Shown here: positions 1 through 11,600 of the stretch, one piece after another
How positions within the stretch are numbered: the first letter of the stretch is position 1
Layout: each line of letters begins with the position of its first letter
From: Acorus gramineus
Lineage: Eukaryota > Streptophyta > Magnoliopsida > Acorales > Acoraceae
Assembly (NCBI GenBank): GCA_030737835.1
Contig: CM060849.1
Coordinates: 20,382,074 to 20,446,073, forward strand
Reading direction: 5' to 3'
Length of the DNA: 64,000 nucleotides
Notes under the pieces: model-generated
What the model was told of the DNA's origin: nothing
Databases searched by the model: none
Seen by the model: only the letters and a program-made list of their open reading frames with translations
Program-made: the position numbers and the translations under genes

Positions 1-3000
1 TAACAGTTAAAAACTGATTTAATGCATTTTAACTATTTAAGCAGATTACATTTAAAGTTATAGAAAGGTAGTTCTCTTTCAATGCAGCTGATTATGTGTT
101 CCCAATCTTTTCCATAAACACAAACAATCTATTGTGATTGTTTATTTCTATGCCTTTTTTCAAATAAAATTAAAGAGCTTTGATATACTCAATCTGTTTA
201 GCAGCCCTGTTTGTGACCCAGAAACGTTTTCCCAGAGCGTATACTTCACTGGTTTTAAATGGATGAGTGTATAGGGTTGCACATAGGACGTGGCATCACA
301 TTTTCCAAAATTATAAATGATTCTTGCATTGTGACATCTCATCTTGGTTGGAGAGGTCAGGATTGTCTCAAAGTTCTCATTCAGGTGGCAGAAAATACAG
401 CCATATCAGAGATGATTAAACTTCACATTCAATGTGGAAAGGAATAGTAAAAATTTTGCATATCTTTCCATGGCAAAAAAAAAACAATAGAAACTAATCC
501 CAATAAACTCACTTCATTGTGAATCTATGAAGACAGAGAACATCCCAATGGAAATAGTGATTTTACCATAACAGGATATTGCACAGATGCTTCCACCGAA
601 TCTTTTCACAATTCAATTTGCAAACATACTGCTAGAAGAAAAAAAAAAAAAATTTAAATTGTTGCAAGAATTCTTTTTATCAATGTCGATTCTGAGATCC
701 ATGGTCTTCATCACCTCTTCCACGTACGGGTGAGTTCATGTATGATTTTGGTGGAGCAGATACATCCCCAACTCATTCTGTATATAATCACCTGCCATAC
801 AAAATCCCTTGTGAACACCTGACTTGTTAATAAATTATCTCCATGATATAGAGGAATCCAATTAGCTTAACAATAAATAATTATTAAACATAAGATATCT
901 CTTCATAACATTAATTAATTAGGTTGGAGAATCCCAATAAAAAAAAGCTCCCTATATTATGAAAACACTGAATTCCCTGTTAGTTGTCATAGTTCATCAG
1001 GAAAACCTTATAATACATGGAAACTTAAGCACCACCCAGTGGTTGTATATGATCATTCACATGACAAACTAATTCAAAAAGAACTTTCTAATAAATGCAA
1101 CAAAATTTTAGAGAACAAAAATCTAGACCAATAAGAATGCCTATCCAAACATTGTGTACCCATGCAGAATCCCCGCCTAGATAGCTCAGAAATTTTTTGT
1201 TTTTCACCCATGTCTTGTACTTGGAGATGACCTATTAGGATTTCCATTTTTTAAGGTAACATTGGCTTTCAAATTAAAGCAATTTGCGCAAAAAAATAAA
1301 ATAAGCTTCTTCCATGCCTATAACAGGAGAGAATGTGCAGCATATTCAACTGTCACTGCATCATATCTAATTCATTTATGATAATATAAGTTGTCCATAA
1401 TACAAACATAAATATGAAGAGGTTTCAAATTTATCAAGGTATATCAACCCAGCATTTTAGAAACAATGCACATGCCTCCAGTTACCCACGCGCGCACGCG
1501 CACACACACACAAACATGTACATTTATTATGAATTCATAGTAATCCGAAAGGTTCATATCCTATTTCTCTAACCCCTTCCAAGCTGTTTCATGTCTGCAC
1601 TCTTCATAGTCCCTTAATGTTTCTTTTTTGGTTAATTCGATTCAGGAAAATGAACTTCCAAGTGCCCAAATAGAGTACCAGGTGCAACAATAGACCACAT
1701 TACTTATAAACAGTTAATCTGTCCAAAGGAGATCATCCTAGTATCAATTCAAAACTCGGAGTGGCAAATGCAAGTGTAGAGGAGAGGGAAAAGAACCTAC
1801 ATCGATTTCAGGTTGCACCTTCCAGATGGCTATCTCCCTTTGATGATTGGATTCCATGCATCAGATGCTTAAAAAGTTATCCGAAGCTTGGCGGTCCTTG
1901 TTCGTTGCTTTCCCTGTGAGGCTTTCAACTGAACTGCATGTATATTAAACACCACTGCAGTCACTCCAATATACTAGTTACATTTTTCACTAGTATTACA
2001 GGGGCGCATTAGATCTGCACAAGAAATGGAGAGAGTACTAGCTCAAAGTTCAAAGAGTTGTGATAGGCAAGAATAAGATTCACTCTCATTCACTTCAAAT
2101 GCCAATGCTTGGTTGATAATTGAAATGCAGTTAATCAATTCAAAATATATTTGAGGTTTAAATCATCCAAATAAACATATGAACTACAACAACTAAACCC
2201 AAAACTAGACATTAGAATTCTATTGGCAGAGCACGATGTGGATAATTTCAATTTAGAAATCAACATACTACTCCAGATAAACTCACAGGGAACTAATGAT
2301 ATAAGCATATTAGCATTTCAAAATTGCTGCCTGATTCTCAACTTCAAAGACAAATAGTGAAAAAAATGTCAATCATCAATGATAAGCATTATGTTTTTGT
2401 GTTTTCCAAGTGAATATAATCTGGTGGACACCTAACCATTTCTTCAAAAAGAAGGCAGTACCATGATGATACTTTTAATTGTATATGTCCTTTACTGATG
2501 ATATCCTTAGTTCCTTGGAAGTTTAATCTGCAGCAATACAACATTCTTGCTGAATGAAGATGAATGCCATCAAGTTAATATAACAGATAACAGAATAGGT
2601 TAATGGGAGAAAAATCAAAATTTCAATGCACACAAAGTTATACAATTCATAGGCCACCTGTGGTAGAAAAAATTCCATACAGTTAATAATAAATCAGAGA
2701 TGAGGATGAAAGATGCAGTGAAGCAATTATATCTGGCATAGGACAGTAATTATAACATTTAGAGGAAGAAATAATTGATAAGAAAGAAGAATTTAATGTC
2801 CAAAAAAATCACTCTCACCAATTATGTAGCAAAAACACCATTAGATAAAGCAACTTTACAAAATTTGAATTCATCATCAACGATCACATAAAAGGAGAAT
2901 GGAATCCATTTCAAATATGATGAAAGATTTCCTAAGTTAAGAATCTTGATGTTTGACACCTTTTAGAATCTTTTAATTTTTCACTTTTCTAACAAATGAA

Positions 3001-3340
3001 GCTTTCCTTATCATTCGTTACTATTCAACATCTCAGGAATTGTTGCGAAATTAAATGAAATGAAATTACTTTTTGAGATTAATTAAACATGGGGTGGAGT
3101 AACAGATATGAAATACAATGTAGTTAGGTAAAAACCATGAAGCATAATACAGTGAGTACTGCAACGGTACAAGAGAGTAGGGAGTCAAGGTAGAATAACT
3201 TGGAATTCTCTCTTCAAAATTCTAAAACAAAGCAAAATTAAAAAAAGTAATTCCACTAATTACTACATGGTGATGAAAAATGAATAATACAGCAATGCCC
3301 ATGCTACTATGTGTTGCTGCAATATCAGGAGTCAAATACA
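1..3340. other. AT-rich stretch without a recognised gene
   Basis: Both strands were read. Only short frames of 60-70 codons occur and none resembles a known plant family or has flanking splice signals in a convincing order. A purine/pyrimidine alternating stretch with CACGCGCG followed by CA repeats lies at about 1485-1515. The segment could be the 3' flank or introns of a gene outside the window, but I cannot support an exon. Confidence 0.4.
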
Positions 3341-3800
3341 GTGCATTTTTAGAAGCTGCTCTCTTAATTAGAGATGGACAAACTCATCATAAATTTCACC
3401 TGCAGAGAAATTGGAATAGTTTTATAGATTTTTTAAGAATATTAGCATATAAAGCTTGCTTGGTGACATTTTATCATTGTGTCTTTCCCCAAAGATGAGG
3501 ATGCATTTCTGGTTCCCGAAAAGGGATCAGTCTATAGGAAAAAGCAAATATACATAAGAAAGGGACAAATACGGTGCATTTTTAGAAGCTGGCTCTCCCA
3601 ATTAGAGACAGGGACAAACTCATCATACATTTCACCTGCAGAGAAATTGGAATAGTTTTATAGAGATCTTTAAGAATATTAGCATATAAAGCTTTCTCGA
3701 TGACATTTTATCATCATGTCTTTCCCCAAAGATGAGGGGGCATTTCTGGTTCCTGAAAAGGGATCAGTCTATAGGAAAGGCAAATATACATAAGAAAGCC
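3341..3800. repeat. Tandem duplication, 233-bp period, two copies
   Basis: The segment beginning GTGCATTTTTAGAAGCTG at 3341 starts again at 3574, and the two copies stay aligned to about 3800. Both contain the same blocks: a CACCTGCAGAGAAATTGG block, a CTTTCCCCAAAGATGAGG block and a GGGATCAGTCTATAGGAAA block. They differ by scattered substitutions and small indels, so the duplication is not very recent. No coding frame is kept between the copies. Confidence 0.85.
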
Positions 3801-5561
3801 AGAAGGGGTTCTCCTCATTTCTTTTCACCTGACCGCAACCGCAACCAGATTTGAATTCTTGATCTCAAAGCACTTGTGATGAAATGATTTCCATCAGAGC
3901 AAAAGCTTGATTCAGCTGAAGTTGGGCTTTGTCTCTGTTTCCAGATCTCTTCTTTGAAAAGATTAGATTTTTTTTTTTGACAAATAGACAATGACATTGA
4001 CGAGTATTAAGAGCTCGCCACACCCGACGTCCTCACAAGCTCGCCTTCCCATGATTAGTGGGTGATTGTTGTCTTGTCGCTTCGGTGAATCACTTGAGCC
4101 CTGAGACATTTTTGGTGCAATCTTCTATTTTCTTTTCTAACAATGCTTATACAATGAGGACCCTTATCCACATGCAGGTCACAGGATATATCTCTAGGAA
4201 TTTAGAACGATACTTGTGTGAAAGTCTAAGCAATTTAAATTTTGGGTATATGTAAGAACCTGATTTTTTTTCCCCAAAAATCTTTGACGTATACAATCAA
4301 TGATCAAACCACACTTTCAGCTAATCCACACTTAAAACACTCGTTCATACATATAAATTGAGTTATTGAGTAACAGCTTCCCCATATCCATGAGATGTTC
4401 AAACACAGGGTGAATGCTCATGTGTAGATCTCATGCAACAGATCAGAAACCTCCAAAGTCCATCATGATGGCTTGGCCTTCAAATTTTTATATAGTTACT
4501 ATATGCTTAATTTTTATCTGTAAGAAAAATGTCAGATAATTTTGCAGGAATGAAACCTGCTGATTAAATACCCTATTTTTGGGACATGACATAAAGAGTC
4601 ACATGCAAAATTAAATAGTAACCAGGAATACTATATTGCCATATGGTTGCTTCATCATGAGCAACCTTCTCAGTAAGGAACTGTAGTACAAGAAAATTGA
4701 TATCAGACTCCAGATAATGCCTTGACTGAATTAACAATGTCAAAAAGGCTAGAATGACTAAATCTTTCACAGGCTATATCAAATTCCAGAATATCATCGT
4801 ATCCAAAAACAATGAAATGCAGAATCTGGGGATGTAAATTTTTTATTCCCAAATAATTTGCATACGAAAAAACATCAGAGAATACAATGTGAATGTTAAG
4901 AACTCAAATTAATCACCTATGAGAAAATAAACAAAGCAGCACGAAAAGAAGAAAAATATAAATTAAATGCTCCACGGAGCAGTAAAATTACATTTAGTCC
5001 TTGATTCCTGAGGCATCAATTGACTGGGAGATTCAGATAGATTATTCATAAGGCAAATGATCCTTGGCTAGTAAGATGTTGTTAACTGCTGAATCAGCCC
5101 AAGTAATACTTGGACATGATGTAGATGCACCCTTCAAATGCTGTGAAATCTTAAAGCACGTGTTTTCTTACACATACCAAATTATTCAACAATATCTTTC
5201 CTGCAAAATAGTTTTCAATTTCCTCAGGAGTGGGTTGTGAATTACACGTGATGTTCACATCCGTGATTGTTGTGGATGAAGGCATGCCCTCACACTTGTA
5301 TAAACATACAACACAACCAAACAGGGGACAAGTTTCCAAAGTTCCCTTGAAAGTGGTTGCCAACTTGCCATAAACAAGTGCCCCAACAAGTGAGCAAGTT
5401 TGTGTGCCTTTGCCTTCCTGACCATTCAGTTACACATTGCACGGGACAGCGGTCAAGGTAAGGGGCATACCTCAAGTTCTTCTCAGACCCATATCCTTGA
5501 GCCATCTCCCATCCAAAGCCCAAAGGCTTCAGAGAGTCTTCAGATCAGTTTCACGCTTCTC
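3801..5561. other. Intergenic region and 3' flank of the ADA1 gene
   Basis: No gene is recognised. The part next to 5562 should hold the 3' UTR of the minus-strand ADA1 gene. A minus-strand frame at 5151-5363 (about 70 codons) is open but resembles nothing I know and is most simply UTR sequence. Confidence 0.4.
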
Positions 5562-6731
5562 TTATTCTTCAAAAGAATGGAGGCATATTTTCTCGAGCAA
5601 CAACGGCCAGTCCTTCCCGAGCTGTTGCGGGTTGAGCTCCATGGCCACCTTGAAATCCAAGAATGATACTGGACTTTGGCTTCTCAGCTGTTGCATCCCT
5701 TCCAAAGGTCCGACACTACTCTGTAAATGCACATGGTTTCCCGGCCAAACACCATTGACGACCTTCTGCTTCTGCATGGATTGCTTTATGGTCTCCTGAC
5801 TGGATCTCACACTGACTAGTTCAAAACAAGATCTCATTAACTTCTTCAAGTATACATCCAACCCATTATTCAATAAATTAGCACAATCCAATGAAACCCC
5901 TTCGAGCCCCTCTGCACGAGCTATCTTCTCCATCCGCTTCCTCAATGCCTCCGTATCAAACAAATCGCCACTGTCATAACAACTCGAAAAACCAGAACCA
6001 AACACTGCACCAGTTGACAATGACCGCCGAGCAGCACCTACACTGGCTGGACGTAGTGGAATCCCAAGAGGGGCCCGGAGGGGGCTCCTAGCCAACCCAA
6101 CCTCATCTTGTACGACGACATCTTCAGTCCGATCGTGTGGAGACCGTCTGATCCACAACTTCTTTAACAGGGCCTCATCCTCAGCATGCTCTGCAGCCGG
6201 CCCATCATGCAAGTGTTGCACTGGCCGCTGGAGATCACAAGGGTGGTGCGGGTACAAAGCACCGTTCTCCATGGCAGGCCTGTCGGATAGGTGATCCATG
6301 GCCACAGTCTTCCCATTGGGCTCGACAGGGCTAAGACAATCCCTAGGCCTCCGATCCCGGATCACGGACCGGACCTTTCGGGGGGACTTGGGGAGGTCCC
6401 CATTCGACCAAATGGATGGAACCTGGTTCAATGCGGGCTGTTGAAGACCATCCTTCCTGACTGTCCGATCATGGGTGGACGGTGGGGGAGCCTTGGCATG
6501 GCATGCATTCTTCAAGATCGCGCGGATGAGCTGGTTGTGCAACGAGATGTTCTCATGGCCAAGGGTCGAGAAGCATAGCTTGTCGAACTCGGCCTTGCTG
6601 AGCTTCTGAGCCAAGAACCTGTTCAAGAAGGAGAAGTAGCGGCCCGACCGCTCCGGGCCAAGCTTCCCCACTATCTGGGCCTTCAGCTCCACGAGGTTGA
6701 TCCGCTGCTGCTTCAGAGGCGGCGAAGGCAT
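5562..6731 (-). CDS. ADA1: SAGA complex subunit ADA1 (transcriptional adapter 1, Hfi1/TADA1 family)
   Basis: This is a single coding exon of 389 codons. The start at 6731 is the first in-frame ATG. A longer reading from 6761 would need a GTG start and lies beyond the family's usual N-terminus. The first 75 residues match the SAGA-Tad1 domain of plant ADA1 proteins: INLVELKAQIVGKLG, then RSGRYFSFLNRFLAQKLSK and LGHENISLHNQLIRAILKNA. The C-terminal end VAMELNPQQLGKDWPLLLEKI is also a family signature, so the protein looks complete. The low-complexity middle (about residues 80-220) is probably disordered. In yeast and plants ADA1 is a core structural subunit of the nuclear SAGA histone-acetylation coactivator. 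The 5' UTR appears to contain an intron, with a good GT donor at 7143/7142. Three AAACCCTA motifs lie at 6902-6981. Confidence 0.85.
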   Translation of the reverse strand: MPSPPLKQQRINLVELKAQIVGKLGPERSGRYFSFLNRFLAQKLSKAEFDKLCFSTLGHENISLHNQLIRAILKNACHAKAPPPSTHDRTVRKDGLQQPALNQVPSIWSNGDLPKSPRKVRSVIRDRRPRDCLSPVEPNGKTVAMDHLSDRPAMENGALYPHHPCDLQRPVQHLHDGPAAEHAEDEALLKKLWIRRSPHDRTEDVVVQDEVGLARSPLRAPLGIPLRPASVGAARRSLSTGAVFGSGFSSCYDSGDLFDTEALRKRMEKIARAEGLEGVSLDCANLLNNGLDVYLKKLMRSCFELVSVRSSQETIKQSMQKQKVVNGVWPGNHVHLQSSVGPLEGMQQLRSQSPVSFLDFKVAMELNPQQLGKDWPLLLEKICLHSFEE

Positions 6732-6901
6732 CTCTCTCAATGCTTCGAGCACGCCATACACATGAAATCAACAGATCAGAGAGACTTTCAAAATCAATTC
6801 CTTTTTCAAAATTAGGGTTCTCTCCTCTTCAGATTCCAAATCAGTGCCGACCACCATGCGCCAGGATCGAACAATGCAGTAAAAAATCTCATCCTGGAAC
6901 G

Positions 6902-6981
6902 AAACCCTAGTGAAGAAACCAACTAAAGACCACCGATTGCATAAACCCTACTTTGGGGTCCGCCCGAGTTGAAAAACCCTA
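6902..6981. promoter_or_regulatory. Three telo-box-like AAACCCTA motifs upstream of ADA1
   Basis: AAACCCTA occurs at 6902-6909, 6943-6950 and 6974-6981, just upstream of the ADA1 start and probably within its 5' UTR or 5' UTR intron. Telo-boxes are known plant promoter/5' UTR elements of housekeeping and proliferation-linked genes. A function here is inferred only from motif and position. Confidence 0.4.
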
Positions 6982-7349
6982 GGTGGTCGACAAAATGTCG
7001 GGCCTTTCTCCCTCCTCGGTCCGGGAGAATTTCTAAGGTCGATTGGGATCGCGAGATTGGACGTGCGTGCGGTGTGAGTAGATCGAGCGACTCGAATCAC
7101 GCAAAACAAAAAAGAGCAAGAGAGGAACCGTAAAGCGGCTGACCTTTCTCGAGCAGCTCGGAATCTCAACCTCTCCTCTTCGAACAGCTTGGGATCGAAC
7201 GAATCACTGCTTCGCTTCGCTTCATCGTCTCCACTTCTAATTCTGCTAAGCTTCCGCTACTTCTTCTGCTTCTCTCTTCGTCCCCGTCTTTTCTTTTCTC
7301 TTCTCTTCTTACGCGACTCGATTTTCAATTGCACTTCTTCGATCGGTCC

Positions 7350-7384
7350 CTCTCTCTCTCTCTCTCTCTTCCGGGGGGGGGGGG
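7350..7384. repeat. CT microsatellite followed by a G run
   Basis: About ten CT units (7350-7369) are followed by a run of roughly 12 G (7373-7384), upstream of the ADA1 5' end. A second G run of about 12 lies near 8023-8034. Both are simple-sequence tracts prone to length variation. Confidence 0.8.
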
Positions 7385-8643
7385 ACACTCGGGTTGGGCG
7401 TGTGTTTTTATTCGGGCTTTTCGTTTTCGTTTTCGTTTCCTTGAATGGGAATGGTGAGTGTGCAAATAAATGTACAGCCAACACACACATTTTTCGTTTT
7501 GAGTTTTTTAAGTTTCGATCTGCTTGTTTGAGTCAACGGGGGCGTGTGTTAGATTCCATGTAACTGAGTCTAAACATTTCGGGTCATATTCACCACAATA
7601 GAGGGAGTGGCACTCACAGTTCCCCCCAAATAAGTGGACAGTCAAGCAGGCATATGAAGCTCATGTGTTTTTCTTCAATCATTCCAGGAGGAATGTATAT
7701 CAACATCAGACCTCGGAATATATACAAAATATAGATCAATCACAATTCCTATACCACCCACCATCACCTACCATCCAAATAATGCTTCAACAGACCACTG
7801 CACTATGGGCTTTAGGTGCAATGGTCCTCCTTTACAGCAATTAGATTGTCACACCAAAGAACTGACATCAGATAACAGTAAAAACCACATCCGAAGAGAG
7901 CGAAATAAATATATTAAATCATATTTCAGAATAAAATTTGTCACATCACTCTGAATATTACACTTACAGAAGGTGAAGAGGATGACAATCAGAGAATATG
8001 TTTAGGATAAGTAGAATTAAAGGGGGGGGGGGGGGACGAGAGTAATCACATCACCAACAAAGATTTGGTGAATTGCTTGAAAGATTGACAAATCTGTACA
8101 TTGAATTTCAGAATTTGGACCTGTCTTCCCAAAAAAAAAAAACAAACAAAAGAGGGCATCCCAGACACTGATTTGGTTTCAGATTTACACCAAAAAAATA
8201 TAGAGCACACAGAGAGCCTACCTATTTATAGTCCTCCATCAAAAGTTTACTCAAAGGAGCACAACATCTGTTAGGTTGAATGTATTCCTCCTGAATTCAT
8301 CTATATATGTCAAGAAAATAAAGTGTCTGGGATTTGTTGCTGAGCACCAATATCATAGTGAAACAAAAGTAACCTACAAAATGAAAATGCAATGTCAAAT
8401 TGATCATGCCGATTTCTCAATATTCAGAACAAAATAACAACTCTCCAATTCTAATTTGGGGGAAAAAAAAATCAAGCTGAACCAACAAGAAACAATAAAA
8501 AAGTAGTGGGCATGCATATTAAAAAATGATGATAGGGCATATAAATCAATAAGTTGTGAAAATTCCATCATAAAATCAGAAATCTAAAACCAATTAGAGT
8601 AGTGATGATTACCGGTACATGATGAACACAGCAGACTGACATT
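7385..8643. other. Intergenic region between ADA1 and the epimerase-like gene
   Basis: No coding sequence is recognised. The part closest to 8643 should be the 3' UTR of the minus-strand epimerase-like gene. Poly-A/G runs (7373-7384, 8023-8034, 8130-8145) are present and nothing else is clear. Confidence 0.4.
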
Positions 8644-11600
8644 TCATCTTCCTGTGGAAACCTTTTGAGGAACCAGTTGCCCGCTGTTATAACTGGAATG
8701 CACAACAGACAGCTCCATCTTCCCTCTCCATTCCTCACCAGGCTTCAGTTTGATGGGTGCCACTTCATTTGCAGCATCCACACAAAGCATGCGCTGGTAT
8801 TCATCGTTCCCAAAATCAACCATAGCCTTGGCCTTCTTGTCCCAAGGATTCCATACCACTGCATACAGGGGAGACAGTTTTATATCACCTTGTATGGATT
8901 ATCTTTGCTCTTCCATTGCACAAATATAAAGATTTTAAAAAAATGGACAGTGAAAATGCACATACAAAAGTTTTGGAACTAACCAGCGTCAGGAAGTCCA
9001 TCTTTTTGAATAACGAAAGTCCTTCTCCTTTTATGATCTATGACTGCAATTTTATTTGGTGTGCTGAGATATATTTTGTCAATCTTTTAAAGAAAGGACC
9101 AAAGGTTAGTATTGAAGTGAGAACAATGTAAAAAGAAAGAACAAAACTCTCAGACTACTGCAGGCTGAAATTAATTTTTTTCCCAAAATCTGGAACTGAT
9201 ACAAACTTCAGATTCAAACGTAATAGCATTTTGTTGCTCCGTGAACAGCTCCTTGTTCCGCAGATTGTCAAGATAATTCCGTGCCTCCAATCCTTCTATC
9301 CGTATTTCACTGTTAACAAGCAAGTAAAAGTGTCTTATAATTTTTAAGTCGGCAACAGGTAAAATCATTTTTTCTTAAATTTCACCCAACACAATGCAAA
9401 GGAGAATGTGACAGTGTTTGTTAAGACTTCATCAAATGCGAAACCCAAATTAAATGTTGAAAAAACATATTGTATAATACCTAATCACGTAAATCTCCAT
9501 TTATTCAAGAAAATATGACAGTTAAAGGATCACCTTAAATGTCAAATTAACTGACTCAAGCCACATGAATTTTATTTTATTTTATTTTTTGGGGTGTGTG
9601 TGTGTGTCTTATGATACTTGGTGGATACTATGACGCCGCATGGCTCCTGAAACAATTTTTACAAGAAGACTACTATACGTGGTAGTTGCCCATCCTATGT
9701 AAATAATCAGGATGTTAATTTGGGGTGATGAGGTCATGAACATGACCAAACATTAGGACATGGAGACCCATTTGCATAAACAACTTATTCATCACAATTC
9801 TGATGTAACATACTTTTGCATATTGATCAGTGGCAGTCAAGAAATCATAATGAACAATAGCCAAAAAGACACAGAGAATCAAATGCCAATGATTTTCTGT
9901 CTACGTAACATGAAAGGGAAGAAAACGGCTATGTACCCCATGGGAAATGCTTAAAATCAAAAGAAAATGTCTACTTCATCTACTCCAATCAGAAAAAAAA
10001 TTGGTATTCTACAACTTACTAAAATACAATGATAATTTGATCAACACATAATTTAGAATTGTCCAACAAAGGATGCTATTGCTGTTTAAAGGATGATAAG
10101 GTCAGGTATGGACACAATTTACATATTATAAATAACAATGCAATGTGTATCAGTTCATATGCAAATATTGTTCTTGATTTTAGTTATGCGATTAACATTG
10201 CAAGTCGTCTCCATGTAATTGTAATTACTATGATGGACCTCTTTTAAATAAAAAACAAAAGAGGATGAAAAAGAACAGTGGACAGCTAACCTGATGTCAG
10301 AAACAGATAAGTAAGTCTGATAAGCAAAAGTAAAAGAAAATGGTTTCTCGTTGGGATTCAAATGTCTAACACGCGACGTCAATAACAGTTCTCCTGTGGG
10401 CCCCAGAGCCACCTTCAGCAGAAACTCAAAACTACAGGTAACAGAGAAACACTTGATGAACCATGCAGAAAACGAAAAAAAGTCAAGATTCACAAGATTG
10501 AAAAAACTTTTATTGATTTCACTTGCTACTCTAATACCTATGAGGCCAAACTTTTGCATCTTCAACAGATGGCTTGAAGATCAAATCTACATAAGCCTTA
10601 CTCGAACTACTTTTTCGGATAGGTGGTGGTGGATCTGTATCAATACTCCAAAACCGGTTCCTCGCAAATCCTTGTTGTTCCAAAGATCCGCGACTCCCAA
10701 ACTGCATTCAGAAACTATTTGTGATTTAATGATAAAAGTAGAAAAGAAAATGAACAGTAAATGGATCGAACTTAGGCTTGATCAAGGAATAAATGAAGAG
10801 AAGCAACAATGCCCACTATTGAACTTTAGATGAGATCTTCTCTTTTTTTTTGTCCCTGTATGTTTAAAATAATTTATTCCTATGAAAGTTAGGAAGTGTA
10901 AGTCTGCTGGTAAAGTGTCACATAGGCAGGGTTTGGGTTCGAGTCCCGCTGCTGATATCATTTTCATGAATATGAATAAATGTCATCATCAATTGGAATG
11001 AAACTCAAAATCTCTACTACTTTCACGGCAATTCTGCGGGCAATGTGGGAAAATTTGTGTTTATTCATCACACCTCACACTGATAGCTTCACGATCTTAA
11101 AACCCATTATTGTAATGAAAATAGTGGGCAATTCAAAGATTCATGCAGTACCGATCATGTACAGATGAACAAATCTATCATACATAACCATTAAATTCAA
11201 AATTATCTTTTATTTAGTCTCTATAATATCAGCCAATAGAATGAAAATCAAGGAGATGGTAAGACAAACAACGAACCTTGAACACATACTTATGCTTTTA
11301 GCTACTCACAGTTCACCCTCTATGATTACATGCATCATGTGTCATACACTAGTAGTTTATAAAAGGAAACCCGAGGAATAAGAATGAACAAACCCGAGGA
11401 AAGCATATTGAAATCCCCCCATGTACGGCCTTTGGAGGCTTGAAAATAGCCTACAATGAGCAAAAAAGCAAAGAAAAAATTAGAACATAGAAAAACAGAT
11501 AAATTATAGATATTTAACACAGCTAATCCATAGAAACAATCAATAAAGAGGTCTATATAAGAGTAAATTTAATAGAAAAATGCCCAGAAGGGCCAGAGGG

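Noticed and set aside
1485..1515. Possible CRISPR-like or structured repeat
   Set aside because: It is a plain CG/CA dinucleotide tract; no spacer-repeat architecture occurs anywhere in this plant sequence.
5151..5363. 70-codon minus-strand frame with several cysteines
   Set aside because: Lies in the expected 3' UTR of ADA1, resembles no family I know, and has no splice or promoter context.
5437..5799. 120-codon plus-strand frame
   Set aside because: Antisense to the C-terminal part of the ADA1 coding exon.
7189..7563. 124-codon frame upstream of ADA1
   Set aside because: Composed of CT and G simple-sequence tracts; low-complexity translation with no family resemblance.
10351..10833. 160-codon plus-strand frame
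   Set aside because: It is antisense to exons 4 and 5 of the epimerase-like gene, whose minus-strand reading matches a known family with correct splice junctions.
10900..10965. Possible tRNA gene
   Set aside because: A good B box is present but no acceptor stem or anticodon arm can be paired; a SINE head is the better explanation.
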